A program made the translations under genes and the position numbers. Below, piece after piece: positions 15,088 to 24,277 of a DNA stretch of 64,000 nt. Position 1 is the first letter of the stretch. Each line of letters starts with the position of its first letter. The stretch spans positions 62,001 through 126,000 of the forward strand of contig NZ_LVJI01000014.1 of NCBI RefSeq assembly GCF_001637225.1. The letters are read 5' to 3'. Under the pieces are notes generated by a model that made no database searches, was not told the origin of the DNA, and saw nothing but the letters and a program-made list of their open reading frames with translations. The stretch is from Paenibacillus antarcticus. GTDB lineage: Bacteria > Bacillota > Bacilli > Paenibacillales > Paenibacillaceae.

Positions 15088-16038
15088 ATGTCTGTCTCCT
15101 TCTGTTTTTAATTGATAATGATTATCATCAACAAAATAACAAGAAGAATCATTTTTGCCCATGGAGGATACGAACCCCTGCCATGGACTATCTGAACCGC
15201 CTATGCTCTCCTTCACTTTCTTTTTGTATTGGCCTGGCGTCATCCCCACTTGCTTTTTGAACAGACGTGCAAAATAAAATCCATCACTATAACCTACGTT
15301 TAAAGCAATCTCCTGTGTAGTAGCATCCGTCCGAATCATTAATTCCTTCGCTTTAGCCATCCGCGCCTGGATCACATATTCGATAGGGCTTCGCCCCGTA
15401 CGGTGTTTGAACTGCCTCGATAAATATTGAATGCTATAATTCCATCTCTCCGCCAATCACTCAAGAGAAATAGACTCATTGAAATGTTCGTGAATGTACC
15501 GAATGATCTCTTCTACCATATCCGTTTCCTTAGAAGCAACTCCCTGAAGCTTAAGCTGCTGAACAAGTGTATATACGAACTGATAAAACAAAATTTTCAC
15601 ATGAAAACGCTCCAAAATTTGTCTTCGGTTCCATTCCTCATACATTGAATCCACGTGACGATATAAAAGGACCGGAGCAAGTGGCCGGAAGGCATAATGT
15701 AGCTGAAAGGGGTTGTTTAAGTGATATACCTTCAGTATTTCCTTACTAGCTTTGGCGGACATACTACCTCTATATAATATGTAATAGTACGTGACATCAC
15801 CTTGTCCAACCTCGATACTTATACTGCTTCCTTTTCCTGCATGCAATAGATAAAACCGTTCAAATATATGTATATCACCATCCAGCCAAATGCTGCCTTG
15901 TCCTTGCACTACATATATAAAACCATTCGCTGGAAGAAGATATTGCTGCTTCCCCCGACTACTTATCACAAGCTGGCGAATGTCCACCAGCTGTATCGAT
16001 GCATTGTCCCACATTTGGATATACTCTTCCCAGTTCAC
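15088..16038 (-). pseudogene. AraC-family regulator (Btr-like) with internal TGA and no stop before the next gene
   Basis: Likely start is the GTG at 16038 (GGGGGAG 8 nt upstream); the ATG at 16140 lies in a Fur box. The N-terminal cupin-like part (LVISSRGKQQYLLPANGFIY, ERFYLLHAGKGSSISI) is followed by EIIRYIHEHFNESISLE, then TGA at 15457-15459, then in the same frame LAERWNYSIQYLSRQFKHRT and the second helix-turn-helix QEIALNVGYSDGFYFARLF and TPGQYKKK. The stop falls right before helix 2 of the first HTH, so the product lacks DNA binding. The frame also has no stop after the HTH and reads through the Fur box into the lipoprotein. Regulators like B. subtilis Btr activate the adjacent siderophore uptake genes. 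An alternative is TGA read-through making a fusion protein. Confidence 0.8.
15113..15127. promoter_or_regulatory. Fur box upstream of the siderophore-binding lipoprotein
   Basis: TGATAAT-G-ATTATCA is a perfect 7-1-7 inverted repeat, the Bacillus Fur consensus. It lies 26 nt before the start codon and also inside the open frame that joins the AraC gene to the lipoprotein gene. Confidence 0.92.
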
Positions 16039-16124
16039 AATTTCTTCTCCCCCGTTTGACAACATGCTGAGCCTATTATTCAGCAATAAATCCCTCTGCA
16101 GTTCACTATGATGATTTTCGATAA

Positions 16125-16139
16125 CGATAATCATTCTCA
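16125..16139. promoter_or_regulatory. Fur box upstream of the AraC gene
   Basis: On the minus strand TGAGAAT-G-ATTATCG matches the 7-1-7 Fur repeat with two deviations; GATAACGATAATCATTCTC gives overlapping half sites. Position about 90 nt before the likely GTG start. Confidence 0.7.
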
Positions 16140-16285
16140 ATTATAATGGAGTATATTCATACCTTTAGCTCTTTCTTTTCCCATTTGATGGTATACAAAA
16201 AAAAGAGTAAATCTCTCCTATCCAGACCCACTCACAATCTATTGATCACTCTAGTTGATTTCCATCGATTCTAGTAATAAAATGA

Positions 16286-18184
16286 ATGAATCTCAACGTA
16301 AAGGATGCGCGAAAAGCAATGACGTTTACTGTACCACGCAAGCTCAGTATAAGATCTCTACTTTTCTTCACTCTAATCATGCTAGCAAAGATTTATTTTG
16401 CTTGGTATTTTCTATTTGAGGACGGTCCCACCTGGACCACATCTCTTAAAGAAATCCCTTTTATACTCATTGTTTTTTGCTTAATTGAAAGATTTGCTAC
16501 GAAACGGAAGATCGCGATCTATACATCTGTCAATCTTCTGTTTACCATTATGTTCTTTGCATTAATTGTATATCATAGTCATTTTGGTATGATTGCTAAC
16601 TCACAGGTGTTTGGACAAGTCAAACAAGTTGGAGCAGTCAAGAAGAGTATATTTGCAGTCTATCAACCTCAATATATCCTTATTTTTTTGGACATCATTA
16701 TTCTTAGTTTTGTTATGTTAAGACGTCAGAAAGCGCTCAAATGGAAGCAAGCCATGTCACGTCAAGCTAACCGTAAAGTGGTTGGCACTTTGTTTTGTAT
16801 TTCTATTGTGTTATGTATGTTGAATATTTTCCCTAACCGAGCAAGTATGAATGAGACGGTTAAAGCCGAACAAATGGGTATTCTCAATTATGAAGCCTAC
16901 TCTATGATAGCCCAGCATGAAGATGAGCCTATAGTTGCTTCAGAAATTACACAGCATGTTATTGATGGAACCAAGGGAATCCAAGCTACGGTTAATCCGA
17001 TTCTTTATGGAGCTGCCAAAGGAAAGAACCTGATTATCATCCAGATGGAGTCATTTCAGAATTTCCTTATTAATCTTTCTATTGATGGGCATGAAATAAC
17101 ACCAAATATGAACAAACTTGCAGGTAGTAGTTACTATTTCCCACGTTTCTACCAACAGGTTGGACAAGGTAATACATCCGATGCTGAATTTATCGTGAAC
17201 ACTTCGTTCTATGTTCCACCAAATGGTGCAGCTACCCAGAAATACGTAGATAAGGAATTGCCTAGCTTACCGAAGTTGCTTCAAGAGCAAGGCTATGACA
17301 CTGCTACGTTCCATACAAATGAAGTTGACTTCTGGAACCGTGGTGAGCTTTACGACGCAATAGGATTTAATCGCTACTATGATAAAGCCTACTTCGGTGA
17401 AGACGATACCGTATTCTATGGTGCCTCTGATGAAGTATTATATGAAAAGACCGCCGCAGAGCTAGCGAGAATGGATCAGAGTGATCAACCATTCTATTCA
17501 CACGTGATCTCCATGTCATCTCATAATCCCTTTACGATTCCAGAAAGTAAATACAAGATGACACTTCCAGAACGATACGAGGGAACGTTCGTTGGTAATT
17601 ATATTCGTGCACAGAATTACGCTGATTATGCACTAGGTCTATTTATCGATGAACTCAAGAAGAACGGTGTATGGGATAACAGCTTAATCGTACTGTACGG
17701 TGATCATCGTGGACTGCCTATCTTCTCTCTCGATGATGTTGATCGCGTATTAATGCAAGAGATTCTAGGTCATGAATATGCGGAACGTGATTTGATAAAT
17801 ATTCCGTTGATTATCTCATCCACTGGAGTTACAACTTCGACCGTGATGAATCAGTTAGGTGGGCAAGTTGATATCTTACCAACCGTATCTAATCTACTAG
17901 GTATATCACTTGATAACCATATCCATTTTGGACAGGATATATTGAATCAGACCACCTATAACCTGCTCCCTCAACGCTATTATCTACCTACAGGATCTTT
18001 CGTGAACAACGAAGAACTCTTCCTATCAGGTAGCGGATTTGAGGACGGGCAGCATAGCACGTTAGCTGGTGATGGTGTCCAAGCACTCTCTGCTACAGAA
18101 GATGAATTTGATCGTGCTCTTGAACTTCTTCATTTGTCTGACAGCTATGTTACGCAATTACCCGAAAGAGAAGTTGAGAAATAA
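16286..18184 (+). CDS. Lipoteichoic acid synthase family protein (LtaS/YfnI/YqgS type)
   Basis: 632 residues. Five membrane helices within the first 185 residues are followed by an extracellular sulfatase-fold domain. The catalytic nucleophile is Thr297 in GQGNTSDAEF; the Mn-binding residues are Glu255 in IIQMESFQNF and Asp473/His474 in LYGDHRG, with His414 in MSSHNPF. The family transfers glycerol phosphate from phosphatidylglycerol to build lipoteichoic acid or its primer. A segment around residues 185-215 (RASMNETVKAE) is where LtaS proteins are cleaved by signal peptidase. No good ribosome binding site precedes the first ATG; the ATG at 16319 is an alternative. Which paralogue it is cannot be told. 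Confidence 0.9.
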   Translation: MNLNVKDARKAMTFTVPRKLSIRSLLFFTLIMLAKIYFAWYFLFEDGPTWTTSLKEIPFILIVFCLIERFATKRKIAIYTSVNLLFTIMFFALIVYHSHFGMIANSQVFGQVKQVGAVKKSIFAVYQPQYILIFLDIIILSFVMLRRQKALKWKQAMSRQANRKVVGTLFCISIVLCMLNIFPNRASMNETVKAEQMGILNYEAYSMIAQHEDEPIVASEITQHVIDGTKGIQATVNPILYGAAKGKNLIIIQMESFQNFLINLSIDGHEITPNMNKLAGSSYYFPRFYQQVGQGNTSDAEFIVNTSFYVPPNGAATQKYVDKELPSLPKLLQEQGYDTATFHTNEVDFWNRGELYDAIGFNRYYDKAYFGEDDTVFYGASDEVLYEKTAAELARMDQSDQPFYSHVISMSSHNPFTIPESKYKMTLPERYEGTFVGNYIRAQNYADYALGLFIDELKKNGVWDNSLIVLYGDHRGLPIFSLDDVDRVLMQEILGHEYAERDLINIPLIISSTGVTTSTVMNQLGGQVDILPTVSNLLGISLDNHIHFGQDILNQTTYNLLPQRYYLPTGSFVNNEELFLSGSGFEDGQHSTLAGDGVQALSATEDEFDRALELLHLSDSYVTQLPEREVEK

Positions 18185-18202
18185 GGAACAGTTATATCAA
18201 TC

Positions 18203-18263
18203 AAACAATCCCACACCGCGGTTCTCTTTAAGACTTGAGAATCACGATGAGGGATTGTTTTTC
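18203..18263 (+). terminator. Intrinsic terminator after the LtaS-family gene
   Basis: AAACAATCCC (18203-18212) pairs with GGGATTGTTT (18251-18260), with an inner GGTTCTC/GAGAATC-type helix, then TTTT. Confidence 0.8.
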
Positions 18264-18329
18264 GTTTCTTACTATTCCATTTTATAATCTTTCACACCAT
18301 GTTCCGATCATGATGATATCTGTGTCTCC

Positions 18330-19565
18330 CTATACTTTTCGAAACACCACAACCGCATTATGTCCGCCGAATCCGAATCCATTGGACAACACCGTCTGAA
18401 TATCACTGTTTCTTGCCTCATTCGGTACATAATCCAAATCACATTCCGGGTCTGGCGTTTCATAATTGATTGTAGGTGGAAGGACTCCCTCCATTAAGGA
18501 TTTGACAGAGATTACTGCTTCCAATCCGCCAGCTGCCCCAAATAAATGTCCTGTGGCTGACTTGGTTGCACTCACCTTCAGTTTGTACGCATGACTTCCG
18601 AATACATTCTTAATGGCCTGCGTTTCCGACTTATCACCAAGTGGCGTACCTGTGGCATGTGCATTAATATAGTCCACTTCTTCTGGTGATATTCTTGCAT
18701 CCTGTAGCGCAGCATTCATTGCCCGGACGGCTCCCATCCCATTGGGATCTGGTGCTGTCATATGATAGGCATCTGCTGATTGACCGTATCCAATGACCTC
18801 AGCTAATATTGTAGCTCCTCTACTTCGTGCATGCTCCCATTCCTCCAACACGAGTACACCCGCACCCTCCGACATAACAAACCCATCACGATTCATATCA
18901 AACGGACGACTCGCTTGGTGAGGATGATCATTACGTGTAGACATCGCCTTCATGTTACAGAATCCACCGAAAGCAAGCTCATTAAGTGGTGATTCCGCTC
19001 CACCAGCAATCATCACGTCGGCAAGCCCATTCCTAATCATATGAAATGAATCCCCAATCGCATTATTACCCGAAGCGCATGCGTTTACAGGCGTCGTGTT
19101 GGGTCCCTTTGCTCCAAGATGAATAGATAGTTGGGCGGAACCCATGTTGGCGATCATCATCGGAATAAGGAACGGACTAATCCGTTTGGGACTTCGTTCT
19201 AACATCACTTTGTGATTATCAAGTGTCGTCTGAATCCCCCCTATACCTGTTCCAATGCTAACCCCGACACGATGCTCATTCGACTCTGTTATGGTCAATT
19301 GTGCATTCTCCACTGCCATCTTACCTGCAGCAACAGCAAATTGAACGAACCGGTCCATATGCCTTAACTCTTTGCTATCAAAAAAAGATTCAGGATTAAA
19401 ATCAGATGCCATTCCACCAATCTGAGTTGTAAAACCCGATGGATCAAAGCTATTAATTCGTGATATCCCGGATTGACCCCTTATTAGATTGTTCCAAAAG
19501 TTGTCAATCTGCGTGCCGAGTGGTGAAATAACACTAATCCCAGTAACAGCAACACGTTTATGCAT
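18330..19565 (-). CDS. fabF: Beta-ketoacyl-ACP synthase II
   Basis: 411 residues from the ATG at 19565, which follows AGAGGAGGTTTTC; a more upstream ATG has no ribosome binding site. KAS II elongates acyl-ACP with malonyl-ACP and is central to temperature-dependent fatty acid synthesis. The Cys-His-His triad is visible: Cys163 in VNACASGNNAIG, His in YINAHATGTPLGD, His in KSATGHLFGAAGG, and the Gly-rich end NGFGFGGHNAVVVF. It lies 95 nt downstream of fabH on the same strand, and both follow a FapR site. Confidence 0.95.
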   Translation of the reverse strand: MHKRVAVTGISVISPLGTQIDNFWNNLIRGQSGISRINSFDPSGFTTQIGGMASDFNPESFFDSKELRHMDRFVQFAVAAGKMAVENAQLTITESNEHRVGVSIGTGIGGIQTTLDNHKVMLERSPKRISPFLIPMMIANMGSAQLSIHLGAKGPNTTPVNACASGNNAIGDSFHMIRNGLADVMIAGGAESPLNELAFGGFCNMKAMSTRNDHPHQASRPFDMNRDGFVMSEGAGVLVLEEWEHARSRGATILAEVIGYGQSADAYHMTAPDPNGMGAVRAMNAALQDARISPEEVDYINAHATGTPLGDKSETQAIKNVFGSHAYKLKVSATKSATGHLFGAAGGLEAVISVKSLMEGVLPPTINYETPDPECDLDYVPNEARNSDIQTVLSNGFGFGGHNAVVVFRKV

Positions 19566-19659
19566 TTTGAAAACCTCCTCTTTTATAACAAATTTATAAT
19601 TCATATATATTCTCAATATTTATCTCAATAAGTTATTAACTTCGATCATAAGTCATTGC

Positions 19660-20673
19660 TCAGACGCTGCTAATTGACACTTCAGGATCCAAATTCCAGT
19701 TAAGTAACAAACCGGCGTGAGTGAGACCCGCTCCAAATCCATAGATCAAGATCCTCTCCCCATCCCTAAGCTTCCCTTCACGAATACCTAGATCCAGAGC
19801 AAGCGGAATCGTCGCTGCGGAAGTGTTACCGAAATTCACTAGGCTATACAATGTTCGTTCAAGAGGAATCCCCGTACGTTCACAGATCGGCTCAATGATT
19901 CGTAGATTAGCACTGTGTGGAATAAACCAATCCACATCATTGGTTGTGAAAGGACCTTTCGCAAGAATTGCTTTAACCCCTTCAGGAACATTTCGAACTG
20001 CCCAGCGGAATACCTCTCTTCCATTCTGAACCAGTGTTCCCGTGTTACTCAGATCCGTTCCCTTCATGTTCTCAGCAATACCCTTTAAATAGACGTGAGC
20101 TCCCCCAATACCTTCTGTTCCTTGATGATATGCTAGGAAGCTTGATTCCTCTGGGTCTGTTTCTACCAATACAACCCCTGCTCCATCACCGAACAGTATA
20201 CAGGTTGAGCGATCTGTATAATCCGTAATTTTGGACATCGTATCCGCACCAAATACGAGTACTTTGCGATGTAATCCTGAAGCCACCATACCCTGCGCCA
20301 CATGGAGTGCATACACAAATCCTGAACAAGCAGCGCTCAGATCAATAACGCCTACTGATCTGGAAATGCCGAGTTTGTCTTGAAGAATGGCTGCTACGCT
20401 TGGAAAAATAAAATCTGGCGTAGTTGTAGCCACGAGAATTAAATCTACATCAACTAGTGATTTATCATATCTCCGCATGAGATCCTGAGCGGCAGATACG
20501 CACAAGTCACTCGTGTACTGATCAGGTTCACTAATGCGGCGTTCTCGAATGCCCGTTCGTTGCACAATCCATTCATCATTGGTCTCAACCAACTTTTCCA
20601 AATCGAAATTCGTCATTTTTTTATCTGGTACATAGGAACCGATGGCTGTGATCCGTGCTATTGATTGCTCCAT
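19660..20673 (-). CDS. fabH: Beta-ketoacyl-ACP synthase III
   Basis: 337 residues, start at the ATG at 20673 behind TAGGAGCG. KAS III starts fatty acid synthesis by condensing an acyl-CoA primer with malonyl-ACP; branched primers are usual in Bacillales. The Cys-His-Asn triad is Cys116 in DLSAACSGFVYAL, His in FIPHSANLRI and Asn in LVNFGNTSAATIP. The N-terminal RTGIRERRI block binds CoA. First gene of the fabH-fabF unit, under the FapR operator at 20704-20720. Confidence 0.95.
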   Translation of the reverse strand: MEQSIARITAIGSYVPDKKMTNFDLEKLVETNDEWIVQRTGIRERRISEPDQYTSDLCVSAAQDLMRRYDKSLVDVDLILVATTTPDFIFPSVAAILQDKLGISRSVGVIDLSAACSGFVYALHVAQGMVASGLHRKVLVFGADTMSKITDYTDRSTCILFGDGAGVVLVETDPEESSFLAYHQGTEGIGGAHVYLKGIAENMKGTDLSNTGTLVQNGREVFRWAVRNVPEGVKAILAKGPFTTNDVDWFIPHSANLRIIEPICERTGIPLERTLYSLVNFGNTSAATIPLALDLGIREGKLRDGERILIYGFGAGLTHAGLLLNWNLDPEVSISSV

Positions 20674-20703
20674 TTAATTCACGCTCCTAATTATCATCTG
20701 ATA

Positions 20704-20720
20704 TTAGTACCTGATACTAT
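20704..20720. promoter_or_regulatory. FapR operator upstream of fabH
   Basis: TTAGTACCTGATACTAT is within one base of the FapR consensus TTAGTACCTGnTACTAA. It lies about 30 nt before the fabH start on the minus strand. FapR releases the site when malonyl-CoA is high. Confidence 0.9.
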
Positions 20721-20815
20721 ATTTAATATACCACATAAATATTCATTTTAACACCATAACCATATTATACCTATACACGAAATATTAAACAAAAAAATAC
20801 CCAAAGAAAATTACT

Positions 20816-20853
20816 TTGACAGATAGAGCAATGTGTGATAATTTTACTCTATC
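20816..20853 (+). promoter_or_regulatory. Promoter and probable PadR operator
   Basis: TTGACA (20816-20821), 17 nt, TAATTT (20839-20844). GATAGAG (20822-20828) and CTCTATC (20847-20853) flank the -10 region as a perfect 7-bp inverted repeat, the place and spacing expected of an autoregulating PadR dimer. Confidence 0.7.
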
Positions 20854-20888
20854 AGCTAGAATACTTTTCTTGAACAAGGAGGATGCAA

Positions 20889-21215
20889 ATGGTTCGTAGT
20901 GACATTATTCGTGGGCATTTAGATGCTATTATTCTGCGACTCATCTATGAGAAGGATCAATACGGTTATGAAATATCTAAAGAAATCAGTTTACGGACTA
21001 ATGACCGTTTTCAAATTAAAGAAGCTACGTTATATGCCGTATTTCAAAGGTTAGAAAGAAGAGAATTAATTGAATCCTATTACGGAGACATTTCGCATGG
21101 CGGCAAACGTAGATATTACACCATCACAAAGCTTGGCAAAGCCTATTTCAAAGAAACGGTAGAAGAATGGCAAGAAATCAAGGAAATAATAAATATTTTT
21201 ATGGAGGGTATGTGA
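20889..21215 (+). CDS. PadR-family transcriptional regulator
   Basis: About 108 residues from the ATG at 20889; the ATG two codons earlier overlaps the AAGGAGG ribosome binding site. VRSDIIRGHLDAIILRLIYE, then DQYGYEISKEISLRTNDRF, IKEATLYAVFQRLERRELI and GGKRRYYTITKLGKAYFKE are the winged-helix PadR pattern. Such proteins repress their own operon, usually membrane or efflux genes. The stop codon TGA overlaps the ATG of the next gene by one base (TGAATG arrangement), so the two are translationally coupled. Operator candidate at 20822-20853. Confidence 0.92.
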   Translation: MVRSDIIRGHLDAIILRLIYEKDQYGYEISKEISLRTNDRFQIKEATLYAVFQRLERRELIESYYGDISHGGKRRYYTITKLGKAYFKETVEEWQEIKEIINIFMEGM

Positions 21216-21626
21216 ATGCGTACAATTAAAGCTCATGTGAAGGAATTATTTAATGATGTCCCTTCAAGCGAACAAAAGGAACTCATGATGCAAGATATTA
21301 TTCAGAATCTCGAAGAAAAAGTTAGTGATTTGATGTTTGATGGGAAAGATGAGGAAGATGCTATTAATAAGACCATCGTTGAGTTCGGTGATATTGAGGA
21401 TATCAAGAAAGAGCTTGGTACGAACCCGAAGCCATTCTCACTTAAGAACCCCAAACGATTCTCTTTACATTTAGGCTTCTCTCTTTGGGGAAGTGGACTT
21501 ATTACAGCATTGTTTGTATTCATTAATCTGTATTATTCCCCTGATGTGATCTGGTTCGTGTATCCCGTGTTCGCTGTTGCATGGTGGCCACTTGCGATGT
21601 TCTATCGATGGTTAGGAAAGAAATAA
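21216..21626 (+). CDS. Membrane protein with DUF1700-like prefix and one IWFVYP unit
   Basis: 136 residues. The N-terminal cytoplasmic half (VKELFNDVPSSEQKELMMQD, then IIQNLEEKVSDLMFDGKDEE and FGDIEDIKKELG) is the helical prefix domain typical of DUF1700/permease-prefix proteins that accompany PadR regulators. The C-terminal half has two helices and ends IWFVYPVFAVAWWPLAMFYR, the same unit that occurs four times in the next gene. Function unknown; its expression is likely controlled by the PadR protein upstream. Confidence 0.75.
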   Translation: MRTIKAHVKELFNDVPSSEQKELMMQDIIQNLEEKVSDLMFDGKDEEDAINKTIVEFGDIEDIKKELGTNPKPFSLKNPKRFSLHLGFSLWGSGLITALFVFINLYYSPDVIWFVYPVFAVAWWPLAMFYRWLGKK

Positions 21627-21641
21627 GGAGGATTACCTATA

Positions 21642-22271
21642 ATGAATAAGCATCAAGCAAGTTTTGCTACTGTTGCAAGTGTGATAAGCATTCTGTTTTT
21701 TGCCTTTATAAATTACAATACCACGCCTCATGAGATATGGTTCATTTATCCTTCTTTTGCAATTCTACAGTGGCCCATCTCGATCTATTTTTTGACAAAA
21801 GGTAAGCTTCATCACTACTCAGCCATAACCTCCTTGATCCTCATTTCATTTCTAATCATTGAGAATATGTTAAATAGTCCGGATCATATATGGTTTGTAT
21901 TTGCTATCTATCCCCTGCTCTGGTGGCCCATTCTCATGTATTTAGGAAAATATCGTTCATCATTTACCATCGCAATCATCGGAAGTCTATGTACGATTCT
22001 TTATTATGAAATGCTCAATTCATTCTATGCTCCTCAATATCCTTGGGTCATTTACCCTTCATTTCTCGTATTATGGTGGCCTTTAGCGATATACTTTGGG
22101 AAAAAGAAGAACCATTTCAATTTCTCCCTTGCAGCAAGTCTACTCACAGTTCTATTTTTTATCACTACGAATGTGATTTCAACTCCGAACAACATTTGGG
22201 CAGTCTATCCCATCTTCGCCATTCTTTGGTGGCCTCTAAGTATGTATTATTACGGAATAAAGAAGTATTAA
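21642..22271 (+). CDS. Membrane protein built of four repeats with an IWFVYP...WWP motif
   Basis: 209 residues, SD AAGGAGG. Four tandem units of about 52 residues, each with two membrane helices: EIWFIYPSFAILQWPISIYF, HIWFVFAIYPLLWWPILMYL, YPWVIYPSFLVLWWPLAIYF, NIWAVYPIFAILWWPLSMYY. Each unit begins with a hydrophobic helix, then an N/S-x-P loop and the aromatic motif. With the unit in the preceding gene there are five. I do not know a named function; a membrane sensor or lipid-active protein are guesses. Confidence 0.75.
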   Translation: MNKHQASFATVASVISILFFAFINYNTTPHEIWFIYPSFAILQWPISIYFLTKGKLHHYSAITSLILISFLIIENMLNSPDHIWFVFAIYPLLWWPILMYLGKYRSSFTIAIIGSLCTILYYEMLNSFYAPQYPWVIYPSFLVLWWPLAIYFGKKKNHFNFSLAASLLTVLFFITTNVISTPNNIWAVYPIFAILWWPLSMYYYGIKKY

Positions 22272-22380
22272 ATTTCTCTAATCCTTACATACAACGACAG
22301 CCCAATCAAATAACATTACAACTCTTCTTCCTCAAAACTGTCGGCAAAAATATCCTCCTATAGCCTAGCACCTTGTATAA

Positions 22381-22416
22381 CTAGCCTCCTCAGTTCGGGA
22401 AGGCTAGTATATTTTC
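22381..22416 (+). terminator. Intrinsic terminator of the PadR operon
   Basis: ACTAGCC (22381-22387) pairs with GGCTAGT (22403-22409), then ATATTTTC. Confidence 0.75.
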
Positions 22417-22453
22417 AAGTGTTATTTCATTGTAGAAGTAGTCTCTTTACATT

Positions 22454-23011
22454 TTACGTTTCCAACACCTTATACAGAAGTAACGTAGCAGCTACAAAAA
22501 TAATATCAACGAATATAATCGAAAGTGTAGGATAGTCCATCGTTACCATCACACCAAACATGGCCCCCATCATACCTCCCATGATACCTGAAAGCATCCC
22601 GTCCATGGATGCAAGAAGACTTAATGGGAATCCCGCTATACCGCCGACGATGATACCGAACACAACGCCAATGACGGCCGATAAGAATAATTGCTCTATC
22701 CATAGACCTGCGACTGTTCCAACCACCAGACTTGAAGTCATACTTAAGGTCATCGTTACCATCATACCTGACATTTGCGAAATCGTTGGTCCCTGCTTAT
22801 GCACACGAACCATAAGAAGTATGATTAGAATGACGACGATACATAGAGAGATGACACTCGTATTAATTGTTAATAAAGATGGCCCTTTCATGTTCGCGGC
22901 AACATCACCTCCATGTTCATGAGCTAATACAGGTATTGCAGGAGTAATACAGCACAACAACGTTAAGAACCCAATGATTCTGACCCACATCAGCATGTAA
23001 CGATCTTTCAT
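22454..23011 (-). CDS. Met/Gly-rich membrane protein of unknown function
   Basis: 185 residues. An N-terminal signal or anchor (GFLTLLCCITPAIPVLA) is followed by HEHGGD, then five hydrophobic helices. The loop SMDGMLSGIMGGMMGAMFG is very rich in Met and Gly. The HEHGG and Met clusters suggest possible metal contact, which is inference only. SD GGAGGTACTGGG lies upstream of the ATG. No operon partner; it converges with the PadR operon. Confidence 0.6.
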   Translation of the reverse strand: MKDRYMLMWVRIIGFLTLLCCITPAIPVLAHEHGGDVAANMKGPSLLTINTSVISLCIVVILIILLMVRVHKQGPTISQMSGMMVTMTLSMTSSLVVGTVAGLWIEQLFLSAVIGVVFGIIVGGIAGFPLSLLASMDGMLSGIMGGMMGAMFGVMVTMDYPTLSIIFVDIIFVAATLLLYKVLET

Positions 23012-23152
23012 CCCAGTACCTCCTTTATCTTCATTAGGGGATATATCACTTTATAAAGTTCGTACGCAATCCCTATGATGTATTAATAATCACTAATGGG
23101 GTGCCTCATAAAATATATGGTTAATCAAATGGGTTATGCTCGCACGTTTTAT

Positions 23153-23187
23153 AATACAAAAATAACCGACCCAATCCATGGGTCGGC
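23153..23187 (-). terminator. Intrinsic terminator after the siderophore-binding gene
   Basis: On the minus strand CCGACCCA and TGGGTCGG (23166-23186) form an 8-bp stem, followed by TTATTTTTGTATT. Confidence 0.88.
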
Positions 23188-23204
23188 TATTCCAATTCAG
23201 TTAT

Positions 23205-24212
23205 TTATTTCACTTCATAAATGGTGTAAAGCTCATCCAAGAGTAAGTTGGCAGCTTTGATACCGCCTGCCGTATTCCAGATCGCATCATCTACACGATA
23301 TACGCGTCCTTCTTTAACCGCACTTAGACCTTTCCACAACGGATCATTGATCCACTCTTGTTCCGTATCATTCCCTTTACCATCACCTGTGTCGTAAGTG
23401 AAGTAGAATAAGCGGTGAGCATCGGCTTCAGGTAAACGTTCTTTCGTAATTTCGTCAACAAATGTTTCTTTACTGTTTAACGTCATATCATTACGAGTAA
23501 TACCAATTTGGTCGAAAATAATGCCTGAGAAGGTGTCCGCATGATATACACGCGTCTTACCACCCATGAAACGAACAACAGATACGGTATCTTTCAGTTT
23601 ATCGCCAGCTTTGGTTTTGAAATCTTCAATTCGAGTATCGAATGCAGCAAGCTGCTTGTCTGCTTCTTCTGATTTGCCCAATGCTTCAGCATACAGTTTG
23701 AAGTTGATTTTCCAATCACCACGTAGTGTTTCCGATTCAACAGTTGGTGCGATCGCCTTCAACTGTTCATAAATTTCTTCATGACGCATTTTGTTAGCAA
23801 TAATTAGATCCGGCGCAAGTCCTGCAATTAACTCCAGGTTAGGTTGTCCTTCTTCGCCTAACTCTTGAACGCCTTCCATATCGGCTTTAATATGCTCATA
23901 CCATGGACTTCCTGTCCACGATTTAACGGCTCCGACCGGTTTAACTCCAAGCGCAAGTACCGCTTCAGTTCCTTCATTTGTAAGAACGACCACGCGTTGC
24001 GGAGTACCTTTAATTTCTGTTTCACCCATCGCATGTTTCACAGTACGAATTTCATTTGAAGACTGATCCGTTGCTACAGTATCTTCACTCGTTTTATTTG
24101 AAGTATTTGCCGCATTATTGTTTGAGCCACAGCCCGTTACGATCATGACAAGTACTAGTGCACTTAATGCCCACCATGTTTTTGCCCTATTCTTGTTTGC
24201 CTTGTTTAACAC
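23205..24212 (-). CDS. Ferric-siderophore ABC transporter substrate-binding lipoprotein
   Basis: 335 residues. WWALSALVLVMIVTGCGSNN gives the lipoprotein signal and lipobox (VTGC). The mature domain is of the FepB/YfmC/YfiY type: TVKHAMGETEIKGTPQRVVV, LTNEGTEAVLALGVKPVG, PNLELIAGLAPDLIIANKMR and TVSVVRFMGGKTRVYHAD. It delivers a ferric siderophore to the FecCD permeases encoded divergently at 24.4-26.4 kb. A Fur box sits in the shared promoter region and a second one (24233-24247) lies in its 5' leader. Confidence 0.92.
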   Translation of the reverse strand: MLNKANKNRAKTWWALSALVLVMIVTGCGSNNNAANTSNKTSEDTVATDQSSNEIRTVKHAMGETEIKGTPQRVVVLTNEGTEAVLALGVKPVGAVKSWTGSPWYEHIKADMEGVQELGEEGQPNLELIAGLAPDLIIANKMRHEEIYEQLKAIAPTVESETLRGDWKINFKLYAEALGKSEEADKQLAAFDTRIEDFKTKAGDKLKDTVSVVRFMGGKTRVYHADTFSGIIFDQIGITRNDMTLNSKETFVDEITKERLPEADAHRLFYFTYDTGDGKGNDTEQEWINDPLWKGLSAVKEGRVYRVDDAIWNTAGGIKAANLLLDELYTIYEVK

Positions 24213-24232
24213 GTTGTCTTCCCCCTATGTAT

Positions 24233-24247
24233 TAGAAATTATTCTCA
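24233..24247. promoter_or_regulatory. Second Fur box, in the leader of the binding-protein gene
   Basis: On the minus strand TGAGAAT-A-ATTTCTA, a 7-1-7 Fur-like repeat with deviations in the right half, 21 nt before the start codon. Confidence 0.6.
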
Positions 24248-24277
24248 ATGAACAATATAAAATAATATTTAGTCCAC

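Noticed and set aside
15457..15459. In-frame TGA as a selenocysteine codon
   Set aside because: The position is in an AraC helix-turn-helix where no redox residue is expected and no SECIS-like hairpin is obvious after it; nonsense mutation is simpler.
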